A stretch of 64,000 nucleotides of DNA from Pseudomonas sp. Bc-h (GCF_002080045.1 NZ_MUIN01000002.1:187251-251250); one strand, 5' to 3'. Counted from the stretch's first letter, positions 16,922 to 25,430 are shown. Notes: generated by a model from the letters alone, not told the origin. Translations and numbers: made by a program.

Positions 16922-16980
16922 GGGCGTGGAAGTCCGGATGAGGTTTTATTGATTCCAGTCAACCAATGCACAGTATCATC

Positions 16981-17010
16981 TGTACATATTTTTAAAAAGT
17001 GTCTTATATT
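16981..17010 (+). promoter_or_regulatory. Candidate operator/promoter for ditGH
   Basis: TGTACAT-N11-GTGTCTT at 16981-17005, with TATATT at 17005-17010. TGTACA and TATATT are 18 bp apart, so the left half may double as the -35 and the right half abuts the -10. The ditA1 copy has the same geometry. Confidence 0.6.
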
Positions 17011-17046
17011 GTTGGCGTGCCTCGCTCACCCCCATAGGGTGCGCCC

Positions 17047-17057
17047 AACAACAATAA
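17047..17057 (+). promoter_or_regulatory. Hfq/Crc-type tandem motif before ditG
   Basis: AACAACAATAA holds two overlapping AAYAAYAA copies and runs directly into GAGGAAA, the ribosome-binding site of ditG. Confidence 0.65.
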
Positions 17058-17069
17058 GAGGAAATCGTG

Positions 17070-17804
17070 ATGTCCAGTTCTCGCCAGGACCAGGCGCTTG
17101 AAGACTCATCCTTGCAAGCCAGAGTGATCGTTGTAACCGGTGGATTCGGGGTTCTCGGGACAGCGCTCGGTCAGTATTTAAGTGGCCGCGGTGCCCGTAT
17201 CGCGCTGCTGGATCGGGCCGAGACGTCTCAGACCAGGGTCAGCGACGACGCCAACGTGCTTGCGCTGGGAGGTGTCGACCTGACTTCTGTCGAATCGGCC
17301 CGCTCGGCGTTTGCGCAAGTGGCCGAACACTTCGGGCGGATCGACGGCCTGGTGAATGTCGCCGGCGGTTTCGCCTGGGAAACGCTGGAGAGCGGAAGCC
17401 TGGCGACCTGGGACCACCTTTACCAGATGAACCTGCGTACCGCCGTCATCGCTTCGCAGGCGGTGCTTGAGCATCTGCTGGCCAGTGATGGCGGGCGGAT
17501 CGTCAATATCGGCGCTCAGGCCAGCCTCAAGGCAGGAATGGGCATGGGCGCTTATGCGGCCTCCAAGGCCGGTGTCTCGCGGCTCACCGAAGCGTTGGCC
17601 GAAGAACTCAAGGATCGCGGCATCACGGTTAACGCCGTATTGCCCAGCATCATCGACACCCCGACCAACCGCACCGACATGCCTGATGCCGACTTCAGCC
17701 GCTGGGTGAGGCCGACGCAACTGGCGTCTGTCATCGCCTTTCTGCTCTGCGACGACGCAGACGCCGTGACCGGAGCCTGCCTGCCAGTGAGTGGCCGGGT
17801 ATGA
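17070..17804 (+). CDS. ditG: SDR-family dehydrogenase/reductase
   Basis: A 244-residue classical SDR: TGGFGVLG cofactor loop, NVAGG near residue 95, and YAASK active site after NIGAQA. The start ATG 17070 is preferred over GTG 17067, being better spaced from AGAGGAAA. The usual Ser of the catalytic triad is less obvious (NIGAQASLKAG), which deserves checking by alignment. It is co-transcribed with ditH, overlapping it by four bases. It may act as a ketoacyl reductase or alcohol dehydrogenase on a ring-opened intermediate. Confidence 0.88.
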   Translation: MSSSRQDQALEDSSLQARVIVVTGGFGVLGTALGQYLSGRGARIALLDRAETSQTRVSDDANVLALGGVDLTSVESARSAFAQVAEHFGRIDGLVNVAGGFAWETLESGSLATWDHLYQMNLRTAVIASQAVLEHLLASDGGRIVNIGAQASLKAGMGMGAYAASKAGVSRLTEALAEELKDRGITVNAVLPSIIDTPTNRTDMPDADFSRWVRPTQLASVIAFLLCDDADAVTGACLPVSGRV

Positions 17805-18796
17805 GGCTGGTAACCTTCACTCAGGACGATGGCATCGAACGTGCCGGCGCGCTGATCGACAACGATCAGGTGGTGGTTGACCTGCAGGCCGCCCACCGTC
17901 AGGTGCAGGGTGGCGAAAGCGCCGCGCTGAGCAGCGTGCTGAAGCTGGTGGAAGGGGGCGAGCAGGCGCTGGAACTGGCGCGCACGCTGTTGCGTAAATC
18001 CCCGACAGCCAGCGTCATTGCGCGCAACGAGGTCCGGCTGCGTGCGCCGATCCAGCCGCCGCCACAGATGCGCGACTGCTCCTGTTTCGAGCTGCATTTG
18101 CGTCAGGCTTTTGCCGCGGCCAGACGCGCCCGGGCCCTTCGCACAGAAGACCCGGAGGCCACGCTCAAAGCGATGAACACCCGCGCCGACGAGCGGGTGA
18201 TCGAGACCTTCAACCGTCAGCCCATCTACTACAAATGCAATCGCTTCGCCGTGATCGGAGCCGATGATGAATTCCTCTGGCCTGCGTTCAGTAAAGCGCT
18301 GGACTTCGAGCTGGAATTTGGCTGCTACATCGGCAAGAAAGGCAAGGACATTTCCCGGGACAACGCTCGCGATCACATCGTCGGATTCACCATCTTCAAT
18401 GACATGAGCGCCCGTGACGCACAGGCCGCCGAGATGCCGGGCATGCTTGGCCCGGCGAAGAGCAAGGATTTCGACACAGCGAATATCATGGGCCCCTGCC
18501 TGGTGACCGCCGATGAACTGGATGACCCCTACGACCTTAATATGGTTGCCAGGGTCAACGGTGAGGAGTGGGGCAGGGGCAACACGCGAGACATGCGCTG
18601 GCGGTTCGAAGACGTCATCGCCCACATATCACGCTCCGAGACGCTCTATCCGGGCGAGTTCCTGGGCTCGGGAACGGTCGGCAACGGCTGCGGCCTGGAG
18701 CAACTGCGCTATCTGAAGCCTGGAGACCGGGTCGAGCTGGAGGTCGACGGGATAGGCGTGCTGCGCACCCAGGTGGGTAGTGCGCAGCAGGTTTGA
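17801..18796 (+). CDS. ditH: FAH-family hydrolase/isomerase
   Basis: A 331-residue fumarylacetoacetate-hydrolase-fold protein starting at the ATGA overlap with ditG. The acidic metal site is in FELEFGCYIGKKG and FNDMSARDAQ, and the closing LGSGTVGNGCGLE loop is typical of the longer FAH subgroup. The extra N-terminal region (residues 1-100) distinguishes it from the shorter FAH proteins at 11882 and 26797. It may hydrolyse a ring-cleavage product or a later beta-diketone. Its stop is followed by the regulatory region of ditA1. Confidence 0.88.
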   Translation: MRLVTFTQDDGIERAGALIDNDQVVVDLQAAHRQVQGGESAALSSVLKLVEGGEQALELARTLLRKSPTASVIARNEVRLRAPIQPPPQMRDCSCFELHLRQAFAAARRARALRTEDPEATLKAMNTRADERVIETFNRQPIYYKCNRFAVIGADDEFLWPAFSKALDFELEFGCYIGKKGKDISRDNARDHIVGFTIFNDMSARDAQAAEMPGMLGPAKSKDFDTANIMGPCLVTADELDDPYDLNMVARVNGEEWGRGNTRDMRWRFEDVIAHISRSETLYPGEFLGSGTVGNGCGLEQLRYLKPGDRVELEVDGIGVLRTQVGSAQQV

Positions 18797-18812
18797 ACGG
18801 CTCACTGATTGA

Positions 18813-18829
18813 TTTGTCTGCGAGACAAA
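18813..18829. promoter_or_regulatory. Inverted repeat upstream of ditA1
   Basis: TTTGTCT-GCG-AGACAAA with perfect 7-bp arms lies 10 bp before the 25-bp operator-like repeat of ditA1. It may be a second operator or a stem ending the ditGH transcript. Confidence 0.45.
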
Positions 18830-18838
18830 CGACAGTGC

Positions 18839-18868
18839 TATACATATTTCATGAATCTGTCTTATATT
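18839..18868 (+). promoter_or_regulatory. Candidate operator/promoter for ditA1A2
   Basis: TATACAT-N11-CTGTCTT at 18839-18863, with TATATT at 18863-18868, 18 bp from TATACA. The string TGTCTTATATT is identical to that at ditG. Confidence 0.6.
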
Positions 18869-18912
18869 CAACCGGCTCGGAGTAGCCGTGACACCCTGAA
18901 CTGGAGGCCAAT

Positions 18913-20322
18913 ATGCTAACAAGAACAAGCCCCGTACTGTCCGATGGTACCAAGGTCGCTGACCTTATCTATCCCTCGACTCGCGAAGTGCAGATGCGTG
19001 TGCTGTCTGACCGCGAGATCTACGAAATTGAAATGGAGAAGATCTTCGGCAAGATCTGGGTTCTTCTCGGGCACGAATCGGAAATCCCCAACTCCGGAGA
19101 CTTCATGGTCCGGGACCTGGGTTCGGACTCGGTCATCGTCGCCCGCGACAAGGAAGGCGAAGTCCACGTCACCCTCAACGTCTGCCCGCACCGTGGCATG
19201 CGCATCAGCACCGCCGATTGCGGCAACACCCAGATCCATAAATGCATCTACCACGGCTGGGCATTCCGTCCCAACGGTGACTTCATCGGCTCGCCAGTCG
19301 ATCGCGAGTGCATGCACGGCAAGATGCTGCCCAAAGAACAGCTGGGTCTGAGAAAAGCCAGGGTTACCCTGTACGGCGGCCTGGTATTCGCCACGTGGAA
19401 CGTTGACGGCCCGACGTTCGACGAGTTTCTGGGCGACGCCAAGTGGTATTACGACATGCTGTTCCTGCGATCGGACAAAGGCATGGAGGTGTTGGGCCCG
19501 CCGCAACGCTTCATCGTCAATGCCAACTGGAAGACGGCGGGTGAACAATCTGCCGCCGATGGCTTCCACACGCTGACGCTGCACCGCTGGTTGGGCGAAG
19601 TCGGCAACTATGCGAAAAAGGACGAAAACGGACAGAGTGCCGACCTGAGTCCCGAAATGTATGGCGTGGAGATCAGTTCGCCTCACGGCCATGCGCTGCG
19701 CTGCATCGACCTGGCGCGCAAGATCAAGCGTCTGACCGGCCTGGACCCCGAATCGCTGACCGTCGAGGAAAAACTTCAGGCCCTGCCACCGGCGGGCATG
19801 ACCGCTGACATGGTCGAGCAATTGGCGCGCAACCTCAGCGAAGATCAGCTCAAAGTGCTGACCAGCATGCCGCCTCAAGTGGGCGGGATGTTCCCCAACA
19901 TTCTCTTTGGCTTCGTCTACATTCCCCAGCCAGACGGCACGGTGGTCGGTTCCATGACCTTACATGCCTATGTGCCACAAGGACCGGACAAGCTGGAGTT
20001 CGTGAACTGGATCTTCGCCGAGAAGGACGCCTCTCCCGAGCTGCGCGAGAAGATGCTCAAGCAGACCATTCAGCTGTTCGGCACCTCCGGGATGGTCGAG
20101 CAGGATGACTCTGACACCTGGCCGCACATGACGCTGGCTGCCAAGGGCGCGATGGGCCGCAAGAGCACGCTCAAGTATCAGGCGGTGTTCGAAACCGGCG
20201 CCCCGGAAGGTTGGCCCGGCCCCGGAATTGTCAATGAAGGTTTTACCAAGGACGACACCCAGTGGCACTGGTGGCTGTACTGGCATGAGTTGATGACCGC
20301 GCCTGTCGGTGAAGATCAGTAA
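18913..20322 (+). CDS. ditA1: Rieske dioxygenase large (alpha) subunit
   Basis: A 469-residue ring-hydroxylating oxygenase alpha subunit that adds O2 to an aromatic ring to give a cis-dihydrodiol. The Rieske [2Fe-2S] ligands are Cys91, His93, Cys111 and His114 (CPHRG, CIYHGW). The mononuclear iron site is His219 and His224 in AADGFHTLTLH, with bridging Asp216 and a carboxylate in EQDDSD near 397-401. The substrate in dit loci is 7-oxo-dehydroabietic acid. It is followed by the beta subunit at 20373. Electrons should come from DitA3. AACAAGAACAA within the first codons may bind Hfq/Crc. Confidence 0.95.
   Translation: MLTRTSPVLSDGTKVADLIYPSTREVQMRVLSDREIYEIEMEKIFGKIWVLLGHESEIPNSGDFMVRDLGSDSVIVARDKEGEVHVTLNVCPHRGMRISTADCGNTQIHKCIYHGWAFRPNGDFIGSPVDRECMHGKMLPKEQLGLRKARVTLYGGLVFATWNVDGPTFDEFLGDAKWYYDMLFLRSDKGMEVLGPPQRFIVNANWKTAGEQSAADGFHTLTLHRWLGEVGNYAKKDENGQSADLSPEMYGVEISSPHGHALRCIDLARKIKRLTGLDPESLTVEEKLQALPPAGMTADMVEQLARNLSEDQLKVLTSMPPQVGGMFPNILFGFVYIPQPDGTVVGSMTLHAYVPQGPDKLEFVNWIFAEKDASPELREKMLKQTIQLFGTSGMVEQDDSDTWPHMTLAAKGAMGRKSTLKYQAVFETGAPEGWPGPGIVNEGFTKDDTQWHWWLYWHELMTAPVGEDQ
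18918..18928 (+). promoter_or_regulatory. Hfq/Crc-type motif inside start of ditA1
   Basis: AACAAGAACAA, two overlapping AAnAAnAA copies, begins five bases after the A of the ATG. Hfq/Crc sites are known both just before and just after start codons. Confidence 0.45.
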
Positions 20323-20344
20323 CGGCGTTCGCGTTCCGTGATTC

Positions 20345-20355
20345 AACAACAATAA
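20345..20355 (+). promoter_or_regulatory. Hfq/Crc-type tandem motif before ditA2
   Basis: AACAACAATAA, identical to the ditG leader, is 17 bases before the ditA2 ATG. Confidence 0.6.
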
Positions 20356-20372
20356 GATTCGGGGATACATTC

Positions 20373-20978
20373 ATGTCTGACACTCAATTGGCGGAAAAAC
20401 CGCGGGTCGACGTCCAGCAGCGCGGCGCCGACCATGTGCAACCCGGCTCGCCGCTGGGTATCAAGCGAGTGCCTGTCGGCTCGCCTGTTTACAACGAAGT
20501 GGTCACGTTTCTGTATGAAGAAGCGACGCTGCTGGACCAGATCCGCCTGCAGGAATGGGCCGCGCGCCTGGCGACGGACCTCATCTACACCGTACCGCTG
20601 CGCCATACCCGTACGGCCGCTGAACTCTCCGCCACCATCGTTCGCAGCGTGCAGCACTACCACGATGACTATCGATCCATCATGGGTCGCATACTGCGTC
20701 TGTCCGGTAAAAGCGCCTGGGCCGAAGATCCGCCGTCGCGCACGCGGCGGCTGGTCACCAACGTGTTCGTCGAAGAAACCGAGAAGCCGGACGAGTTCAT
20801 CGTGACGAGCTATCTGCTCCTGACCCGCAGCCGCTTCAAGGATCACCACGTCGACATCATCAGCGGGGAGCGGCGCGATCTGCTGCGTGTGGATGGCGAC
20901 AGTTTCAAGCTCGCCCGACGTGAAGTCATTCTCGATCAGGCCGTATTGGGGACCCCGAACCTGGCGGTATTCCTCTAA
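20373..20978 (+). CDS. ditA2: Rieske dioxygenase small (beta) subunit
   Basis: A 201-residue ring-hydroxylating dioxygenase beta subunit of the NTF2-like fold, structural partner of DitA1 in an alpha3beta3 hexamer. Typical beta-subunit features are FLYEEATLLDQIRLQEWAARLATDLIYTVPLRHTR, RILRLSGKSAWAEDPPSRTRRLVTNV and the C-terminal RREVILDQAVLG. It begins 50 bases after ditA1 and is followed by a strong terminator, so the ditA1A2 unit ends here. Confidence 0.94.
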   Translation: MSDTQLAEKPRVDVQQRGADHVQPGSPLGIKRVPVGSPVYNEVVTFLYEEATLLDQIRLQEWAARLATDLIYTVPLRHTRTAAELSATIVRSVQHYHDDYRSIMGRILRLSGKSAWAEDPPSRTRRLVTNVFVEETEKPDEFIVTSYLLLTRSRFKDHHVDIISGERRDLLRVDGDSFKLARREVILDQAVLGTPNLAVFL

Positions 20979-21018
20979 ACGTCCACATCATTGAAAGCGT
21001 TCATCGTGTCGCACCTTT

Positions 21019-21048
21019 AGCCTGCTGATCGGTTCAGCAGGCTTTTTT
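21019..21048 (+). terminator. Rho-independent terminator after ditA2
   Basis: Arms AGCCTGCTGA (21019-21028) and TCAGCAGGCT (21034-21043) pair perfectly around a 5-nt loop and are followed by a T tract to 21048. Confidence 0.9.
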
Positions 21049-21080
21049 GTGGCTGGCTCTGGCACCGATCAGCGAGTCGT

Positions 21081-21818
21081 CTACGTGCATTCCTTCAGCC
21101 AGTCCGCGTCAGCTGCGCAGAGGGTCTCGTTGCTCGCGATATCCCACGTCGAGCCCTTAATACGCAATGCGTACGGCGCTCTGATCGTCTGCTGGCTGAA
21201 GCAGCGATCGGTGCTGGAGGCGTGAATCTGGCTATCCAGATCATGAGTCTTGCCGATGGAGATCATGGTGCAGCGCCGCAGCAACAAAGCCGCCTCGGCA
21301 AGGTCCGGGGTCAGTGTATTCAGTGCCCAGCGGGCCATGCCCTCGCGGATGTTCACACCCGAGAACGGTTGTGGATCTTCGATGATCGCGCCTTTGACCT
21401 GCCACTCCAGCAACGGTTGGCCATTGAGCTGCAGCATGGCCTGCGTTCGTCCCTCCAGGCGCATGGGCACCTGAATGTCGTAACGGCGGACCTGTGCCGG
21501 CCGTAGCGCCGCTGCGACAGCCAGCCCCGCGAGATCCAGCAGGTGCGTGCATTGATGCCGGGCATCCGTTTCTCGGGTGACTGAATGGGCAATGGGTGAC
21601 AACACCATGCCTGACAGTGCGTGCAACGGCTCGATTGCCTCGGGGCAGGCAGAGTATGGAAACCTCAGGGCCTGGCCGGTGACCTGGCTCAGTACGCCGT
21701 GTTCATGGCGCAGGGATACGCGAAAGTGGTGAAAATCGTCCTCCAGAGCGGCACGCACTTCGCCGCCCTCTATCTGGCCACTGGAAACGATCACGACACG
21801 GCGGCGAAACATACTCAT
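21081..21818 (-). CDS. DUF2889-family protein
   Basis: A 245-residue protein that I place in DUF2889 from the sequence of conserved blocks: an early domain with RVSLRHEHGVLSQVTGQALRFPYSACPEA, a middle DLAGLAV, and EGRTQAMLQLNGQPLLEWQVKG. DUF2889 genes recur in steroid and aromatic degradation clusters but have no known function. No signal peptide or membrane segment is seen. It is transcribed opposite to ditA2 and diverges from ditI, sharing the regulatory gap with the operator-like repeat at 21870. That suggests co-regulation with the dit genes. Confidence 0.82.
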   Translation of the reverse strand: MSMFRRRVVIVSSGQIEGGEVRAALEDDFHHFRVSLRHEHGVLSQVTGQALRFPYSACPEAIEPLHALSGMVLSPIAHSVTRETDARHQCTHLLDLAGLAVAAALRPAQVRRYDIQVPMRLEGRTQAMLQLNGQPLLEWQVKGAIIEDPQPFSGVNIREGMARWALNTLTPDLAEAALLLRRCTMISIGKTHDLDSQIHASSTDRCFSQQTIRAPYALRIKGSTWDIASNETLCAADADWLKECT

Positions 21819-21869
21819 CCGGCTTATCCTTTTTGTCTGGCTGAGCGAGTGTTTTTTATCGGTTTTATT

Positions 21870-21894
21870 TAGACACTATATCGGATAATGTTCA
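21870..21894. promoter_or_regulatory. Candidate cluster operator, ditI/DUF2889 copy
   Basis: TAGACAC-N11-ATGTTCA, nearly identical to the ditA3 copy including a TCG in the spacer. It lies between the divergent DUF2889 and ditI genes. A small palindrome CACATATGTG overlaps its right end. Confidence 0.62.
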
Positions 21895-21920
21895 CATATG
21901 TGGCATGGGAAATTCACTCG

Positions 21921-21931
21921 AACAACAACAA
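21921..21931 (+). promoter_or_regulatory. Hfq/Crc-type repeat before ditI
   Basis: AACAACAACAA, overlapping AACAACAA copies followed by AAAAAGGAG, lies just before the ditI ATG at 21945. Confidence 0.65.
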
Positions 21932-21944
21932 AAAAGGAGCGGCT

Positions 21945-22745
21945 ATGAGCCTGCTGCGAGGACAAGTGGCGCTGATCACCGGCGCTGGCGGTGGTATCGG
22001 ACGAGGTGTGGCGTTGAGTTTCGCCAAACAGGGTGCATCGGTGGTGGTCGCGGAGCTCGACGAAGCCAGCGGTGCAGCGGTTGCCGAGGAGCTTAAGGCG
22101 CTTGGTGCGCAGGCCCTGTTCATCAGGACCGATGTCAGTAGCAAAGCGGATATCCAGGCGGCCATCGATGCAGCCGTCACGCATTTCGGAGGGCTGGATA
22201 TCCTGGTGAACAATGCATTTGCGCCCACGCCTAACGTGCTGCTGGAGGAAAAAACCGACGACATGCTCGAGCGCACACTGAACTCGACCGTCTGGGCCGC
22301 CTGGTGGTCGATGAAAGCAGCGTTCCCGCACATGCAGGCACGAGGCGGCGGCAAGATCATCAACTTCTACTCCATCGACACCGAGATCGGCGCGTGGCTG
22401 CACGGGGACTACAACACGGCGAAATCCGCCGTGGTCGGCCTGACCCGCAGCGCCGCTTCCGAGTGGGGACGTTTCAACATCCGCGTCAACGCGATTGCCC
22501 CCACCGCCATGGGCGCGACCTTTCACAAGCTGGCGGAAGAAAACCCGGGATTCGCCGAGATGTCGGCTGGGTTGCGGCCACTGGGACGGTGCGGGGAACC
22601 GGAAGAAGATATCGGCCCGGTGGTGGTGTTCCTGGCATCCGAGATGTCGCGCTTCGTGACGGGTGAGACCTTGCACGTCGATGGCGGCCTGCATTTGCCT
22701 GGCTACAACTCCAGACCCAAGGATATTCCCGCTCGGGAGTATTGA
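21945..22745 (+). CDS. ditI: SDR-family dehydrogenase
   Basis: A 266-residue classical SDR: TGAGGGIG cofactor loop, NNAF near residue 89, and Ser in FYSID with YNTAK as the active site. The start ATG 21945 follows AAAAAAGGAG; an upstream in-frame start has no ribosome-binding site. The 17-residue tail after DGGLH is slightly longer than normal. In the dit pathway it probably oxidises a hydroxyl or dihydrodiol group. It is transcribed alone and converges with ditJ. Confidence 0.9.
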   Translation: MSLLRGQVALITGAGGGIGRGVALSFAKQGASVVVAELDEASGAAVAEELKALGAQALFIRTDVSSKADIQAAIDAAVTHFGGLDILVNNAFAPTPNVLLEEKTDDMLERTLNSTVWAAWWSMKAAFPHMQARGGGKIINFYSIDTEIGAWLHGDYNTAKSAVVGLTRSAASEWGRFNIRVNAIAPTAMGATFHKLAEENPGFAEMSAGLRPLGRCGEPEEDIGPVVVFLASEMSRFVTGETLHVDGGLHLPGYNSRPKDIPAREY

Positions 22746-22758
22746 TTCATAAGGGGAC

Positions 22759-22779
22759 GCGGCGTGTCAGACACGCCGC
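22759..22779. terminator. Hairpin between ditI and ditJ
   Basis: Perfect 9-bp arms GCGGCGTGT and ACACGCCGC around CAG lie between two convergent genes. There is no T tract of note. Confidence 0.65.
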
Positions 22780-22787
22780 TTCGCCGT

Positions 22788-24428
22788 TCAGCGTTTCGCG
22801 ACCTTGATATCGGTGTCGTCCAGATCCCAGGTAGTCGCCGTTTTCCCTTCATCGCGCAACAGGTACTTGAGCACCCGACCCTGAGGGTTTTTCGGCAGGC
22901 TGGTGCGGAACTCGATGTAGCGGGGAAGCGCGTAGTAAGGGACCGTGTCCGCCGCCCAGTGGAACAACGCTTCTGGCGCGAGTTCGGTGTTCTCGTGCAA
23001 CACCGCAGTGACTTTTACGTCATCCTCGCCCTTGTCCGACGGCACCGCATGTACCGCCACTTCCGACAATGCGGGGTGTGTGGCAAACGCGGCCTCCATC
23101 TCGAAACTGGAGATGTTCTCGCCTCGGCGGCGCAGGTAATCCTTCTTGCGGTCGACGAAGTAGAAAAAGCCTTCGTCATCGAACTTGCCGACGTCTCCTG
23201 TGTGGAACCACATGTTGCGCATCAGTTTCTGGGTGTCCTCGGGACGGCGCCAGTAACCCTGGAACATGATGTCAGGGCGTTGCGGTCTGACCACGATTTC
23301 GCCCGGCGTCCCACCCGGAACTTCATTGTCCTGTTCATCGACGATGCGCACATCGAAATCCGCGATGCGTTTGCCTGATGACCCCGGCGCTGCGTATTCG
23401 CCGGCCGCCAGTGAGGTGACCACGCATGCCTCGGTCAAGCCGTAGCCATTTCCTCCCACCAGCCGGGTGCCAAAGCGTTCACGCCATATCTGTTTGGTTT
23501 CTTCGGTGTAGGGGTTGCCTCTGGCGGTGTGAATCTGTCCTCGGCAACGCAACATCGCTTCGTTATCCGGGGCCTGAGCGAGCAGGCCACCCATGCCGCC
23601 GAGGATCGAGGCGATGGTCGCGCCCGAACGTTCGACTTCCGGCCAGAAGTTGGACACCGAAAAACGCGGCAGGATGGCGGCGCGGGCGCCTACCAGAATG
23701 CTGGCGATGATGCTGACGCACAGCGCATTCATGTGGAACAGCGGCAGGGGAGTGATCGTCACATCATCCTCGCTCGCCGGGCCTGCTCGCAGTTGCAGCC
23801 GGGCGAGGTTGCACATGAAGTTGTAACTGATCATGCAGCCTTTCGAAGGTCCGGTGGTGCCGGAGGTGTAGATCAGGCAGGCAAGGTCGGATGGCTGCGG
23901 CTTGCGCTCGAAGGCCGAATCATCGGAGCCGCGATGGGCATCCAGTGATTCGATAGGGAAAGGAGCTGAAGGTGAAGTGACCTGCTGGCCGCTGGCATTG
24001 CGATAGAGAACGCGGTGGACATCCGTGAGCTGGTCAGCGATTGCGCTGATGCGTGAAAGATAATCCGCTTCGCAGATCACCAGATGTGTGCCGGTGTCCG
24101 CGATCTGATGGCGCAGGAATTCCCCTTTGAGGGCCGTATTGATCGGTACGCTGACCGCGCAGAGCTTGTTGATGGCCAGCCAGGTCACGACAGCATCGAT
24201 GTTGTTGTCGAGCATCGTAAGTACAGTGGCGCCCGCAACGACGCCAAGGTCGGCGAGGGCATGGGCCATCCTGTTGGAAAGCTGATCAACTTCTCGGTAT
24301 GTGTACAATGTTCCGCTGAAATCCAGCAAAACCTTGTCTGGAGCCCTTGCTACTGCTCGCTCCAGTGCGCAGATTACCGTGTCTCTTTCACCCAGTGCCC
24401 AGGCTTCGGGATTCCCAGTGCCGCTCAT
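22788..24428 (-). CDS. ditJ: Acyl-CoA synthetase/ligase
   Basis: A 546-residue ANL-superfamily enzyme forming an acyl-CoA from a carboxylic acid, ATP and CoA. The P-loop-like motif YTSGTTGPSKG is at residues 187-197, followed by NGYGLTEA, the adenylate-binding WFHTGDVGKFDDEG and the hinge DRKKDYLRRRGENIS, with a C-terminal LPKNPQGRVLKY. It probably activates the diterpenoid carboxyl group or a ring-opened acid for thioester chemistry. It is transcribed opposite to ditK, so one gap controls both. Confidence 0.94.
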   Translation of the reverse strand: MSGTGNPEAWALGERDTVICALERAVARAPDKVLLDFSGTLYTYREVDQLSNRMAHALADLGVVAGATVLTMLDNNIDAVVTWLAINKLCAVSVPINTALKGEFLRHQIADTGTHLVICEADYLSRISAIADQLTDVHRVLYRNASGQQVTSPSAPFPIESLDAHRGSDDSAFERKPQPSDLACLIYTSGTTGPSKGCMISYNFMCNLARLQLRAGPASEDDVTITPLPLFHMNALCVSIIASILVGARAAILPRFSVSNFWPEVERSGATIASILGGMGGLLAQAPDNEAMLRCRGQIHTARGNPYTEETKQIWRERFGTRLVGGNGYGLTEACVVTSLAAGEYAAPGSSGKRIADFDVRIVDEQDNEVPGGTPGEIVVRPQRPDIMFQGYWRRPEDTQKLMRNMWFHTGDVGKFDDEGFFYFVDRKKDYLRRRGENISSFEMEAAFATHPALSEVAVHAVPSDKGEDDVKVTAVLHENTELAPEALFHWAADTVPYYALPRYIEFRTSLPKNPQGRVLKYLLRDEGKTATTWDLDDTDIKVAKR

Positions 24429-24578
24429 GAATGTTCTCCTCTTTGTGGGCGCTCCAGCGAAGGCGTACCCAAATCTTATTTTGGTGAGAGAATCCGATTC
24501 TATGGAAAGATTTATGTCTTGTCTCTAGGCAGAAGTTGAACAAATTCTAGGCTATATGCTTAATTCCTATGCTACCGT

Positions 24579-24596
24579 GACACATCGAAATGTCTA
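24579..24596. promoter_or_regulatory. Inverted repeat just before ditK
   Basis: GACACATCGAAATGTCTA contains ACAT-CGAA-ATGT. It uses the same half-sites as the 25-bp repeats but with a 4-base spacer. It lies 15 bp before the ditK ATG and could be its own operator. Confidence 0.4.
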
Positions 24597-24611
24597 TGGG
24601 TCTTTCCATTC

Positions 24612-25361
24612 ATGCCAAAACCTCAAAAACAACAGGCCGAAGCCGCTGCGCCAAAGGCCGGATCCTCTGCAAAAAAGAAATCGGCAGCGCCTGCCAAACC
24701 TGCCCGCGCCAACGCCAAGACAGCCGCGCCTGCAGGCGCTGGCAGCAACGGTGCGACGGCGCCAGCCAAGGTCAAACCCAATCGCCGCTCCGAAGAAACC
24801 ATCTCCAATATTCTTGCTGCCACCGAAGAGGTCGTGCTGCAGTCCGGTGCCGACCGCATTTCCATTCTGGACGTGTGCAAGGTCGCTGGAATTTCCCGGG
24901 GCACGTTCTACCGCTATTTCTCTTCCCAGGAGGATCTTCTCGACACGTTCTCCCGCCACAAGCGCGACAGCTTCCACGTCTCGCTGACCGCGGCGCTCGG
25001 CCAGATCGAAGATCCCGAAGCGCGGCTCAATGCCTTGTTCGTCTATCTGGACAATTATCTCGAGCAGAGCCGTGCGCGCCGCTTGCTGGTGGTCGCACCT
25101 GATTACGCCCTTGGCTTCTTCAGGCGTATTTTTCATGATTCGATCGTGCGTTTTCAGGACGTGCTCAACATCGTTTTCGACGACTGGGACGAGAAGCTCG
25201 GCGTGCGTCTGGACCGCGAGTTGCTGTGCGAGATGATCATTCGCTACGTGCTCAGCGAAATACTGGTACCGGAAAGTGCCAGCCGGCGCTTGTTGCCGGT
25301 GCGAGTGAAGAAGCTGGCCGCTGCCTTGACCATGGGCTCGACTTCTCGCACCCGTCGCTGA
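24612..25361 (+). CDS. ditK: TetR-family regulator with basic N-terminal tail
   Basis: A 249-residue TetR protein. Residues about 58-105 form the DNA-binding domain (SEETISNILAATEEV, VCKVAGISRGTFYRYFSSQEDLL). It is preceded by an unusual tail of about 55 residues rich in Lys, Ala and Pro (AAPKAGSSAKKKSAAPAKPARA), resembling histone H1/AlgP-like disordered tails that bind DNA non-specifically. A start further in would remove the tail, but the frame is open, compositionally consistent and follows an inverted repeat. It diverges from ditJ. Confidence 0.88.
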   Translation: MPKPQKQQAEAAAPKAGSSAKKKSAAPAKPARANAKTAAPAGAGSNGATAPAKVKPNRRSEETISNILAATEEVVLQSGADRISILDVCKVAGISRGTFYRYFSSQEDLLDTFSRHKRDSFHVSLTAALGQIEDPEARLNALFVYLDNYLEQSRARRLLVVAPDYALGFFRRIFHDSIVRFQDVLNIVFDDWDEKLGVRLDRELLCEMIIRYVLSEILVPESASRRLLPVRVKKLAAALTMGSTSRTRR

Positions 25362-25395
25362 CTCGCCTTAGTTAGACACTTTTCGAAAATACAAC

Positions 25396-25430
25396 ACCGG
25401 CCGCTGCCATTGCAGCGGCCGGTTTTTTTT
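25396..25430 (+). terminator. Rho-independent terminator after ditK
   Basis: Arms CCGGCCGCTGC and GCAGCGGCCGG pair perfectly around CATT and are followed by eight T residues. Confidence 0.92.

Noticed and set aside
25373..25397. TAGACAC half-site in the 3' flank of ditK with a spacer like the other operators
   Set aside because: The right half is absent (ACAACAC), so it is not a complete inverted repeat.
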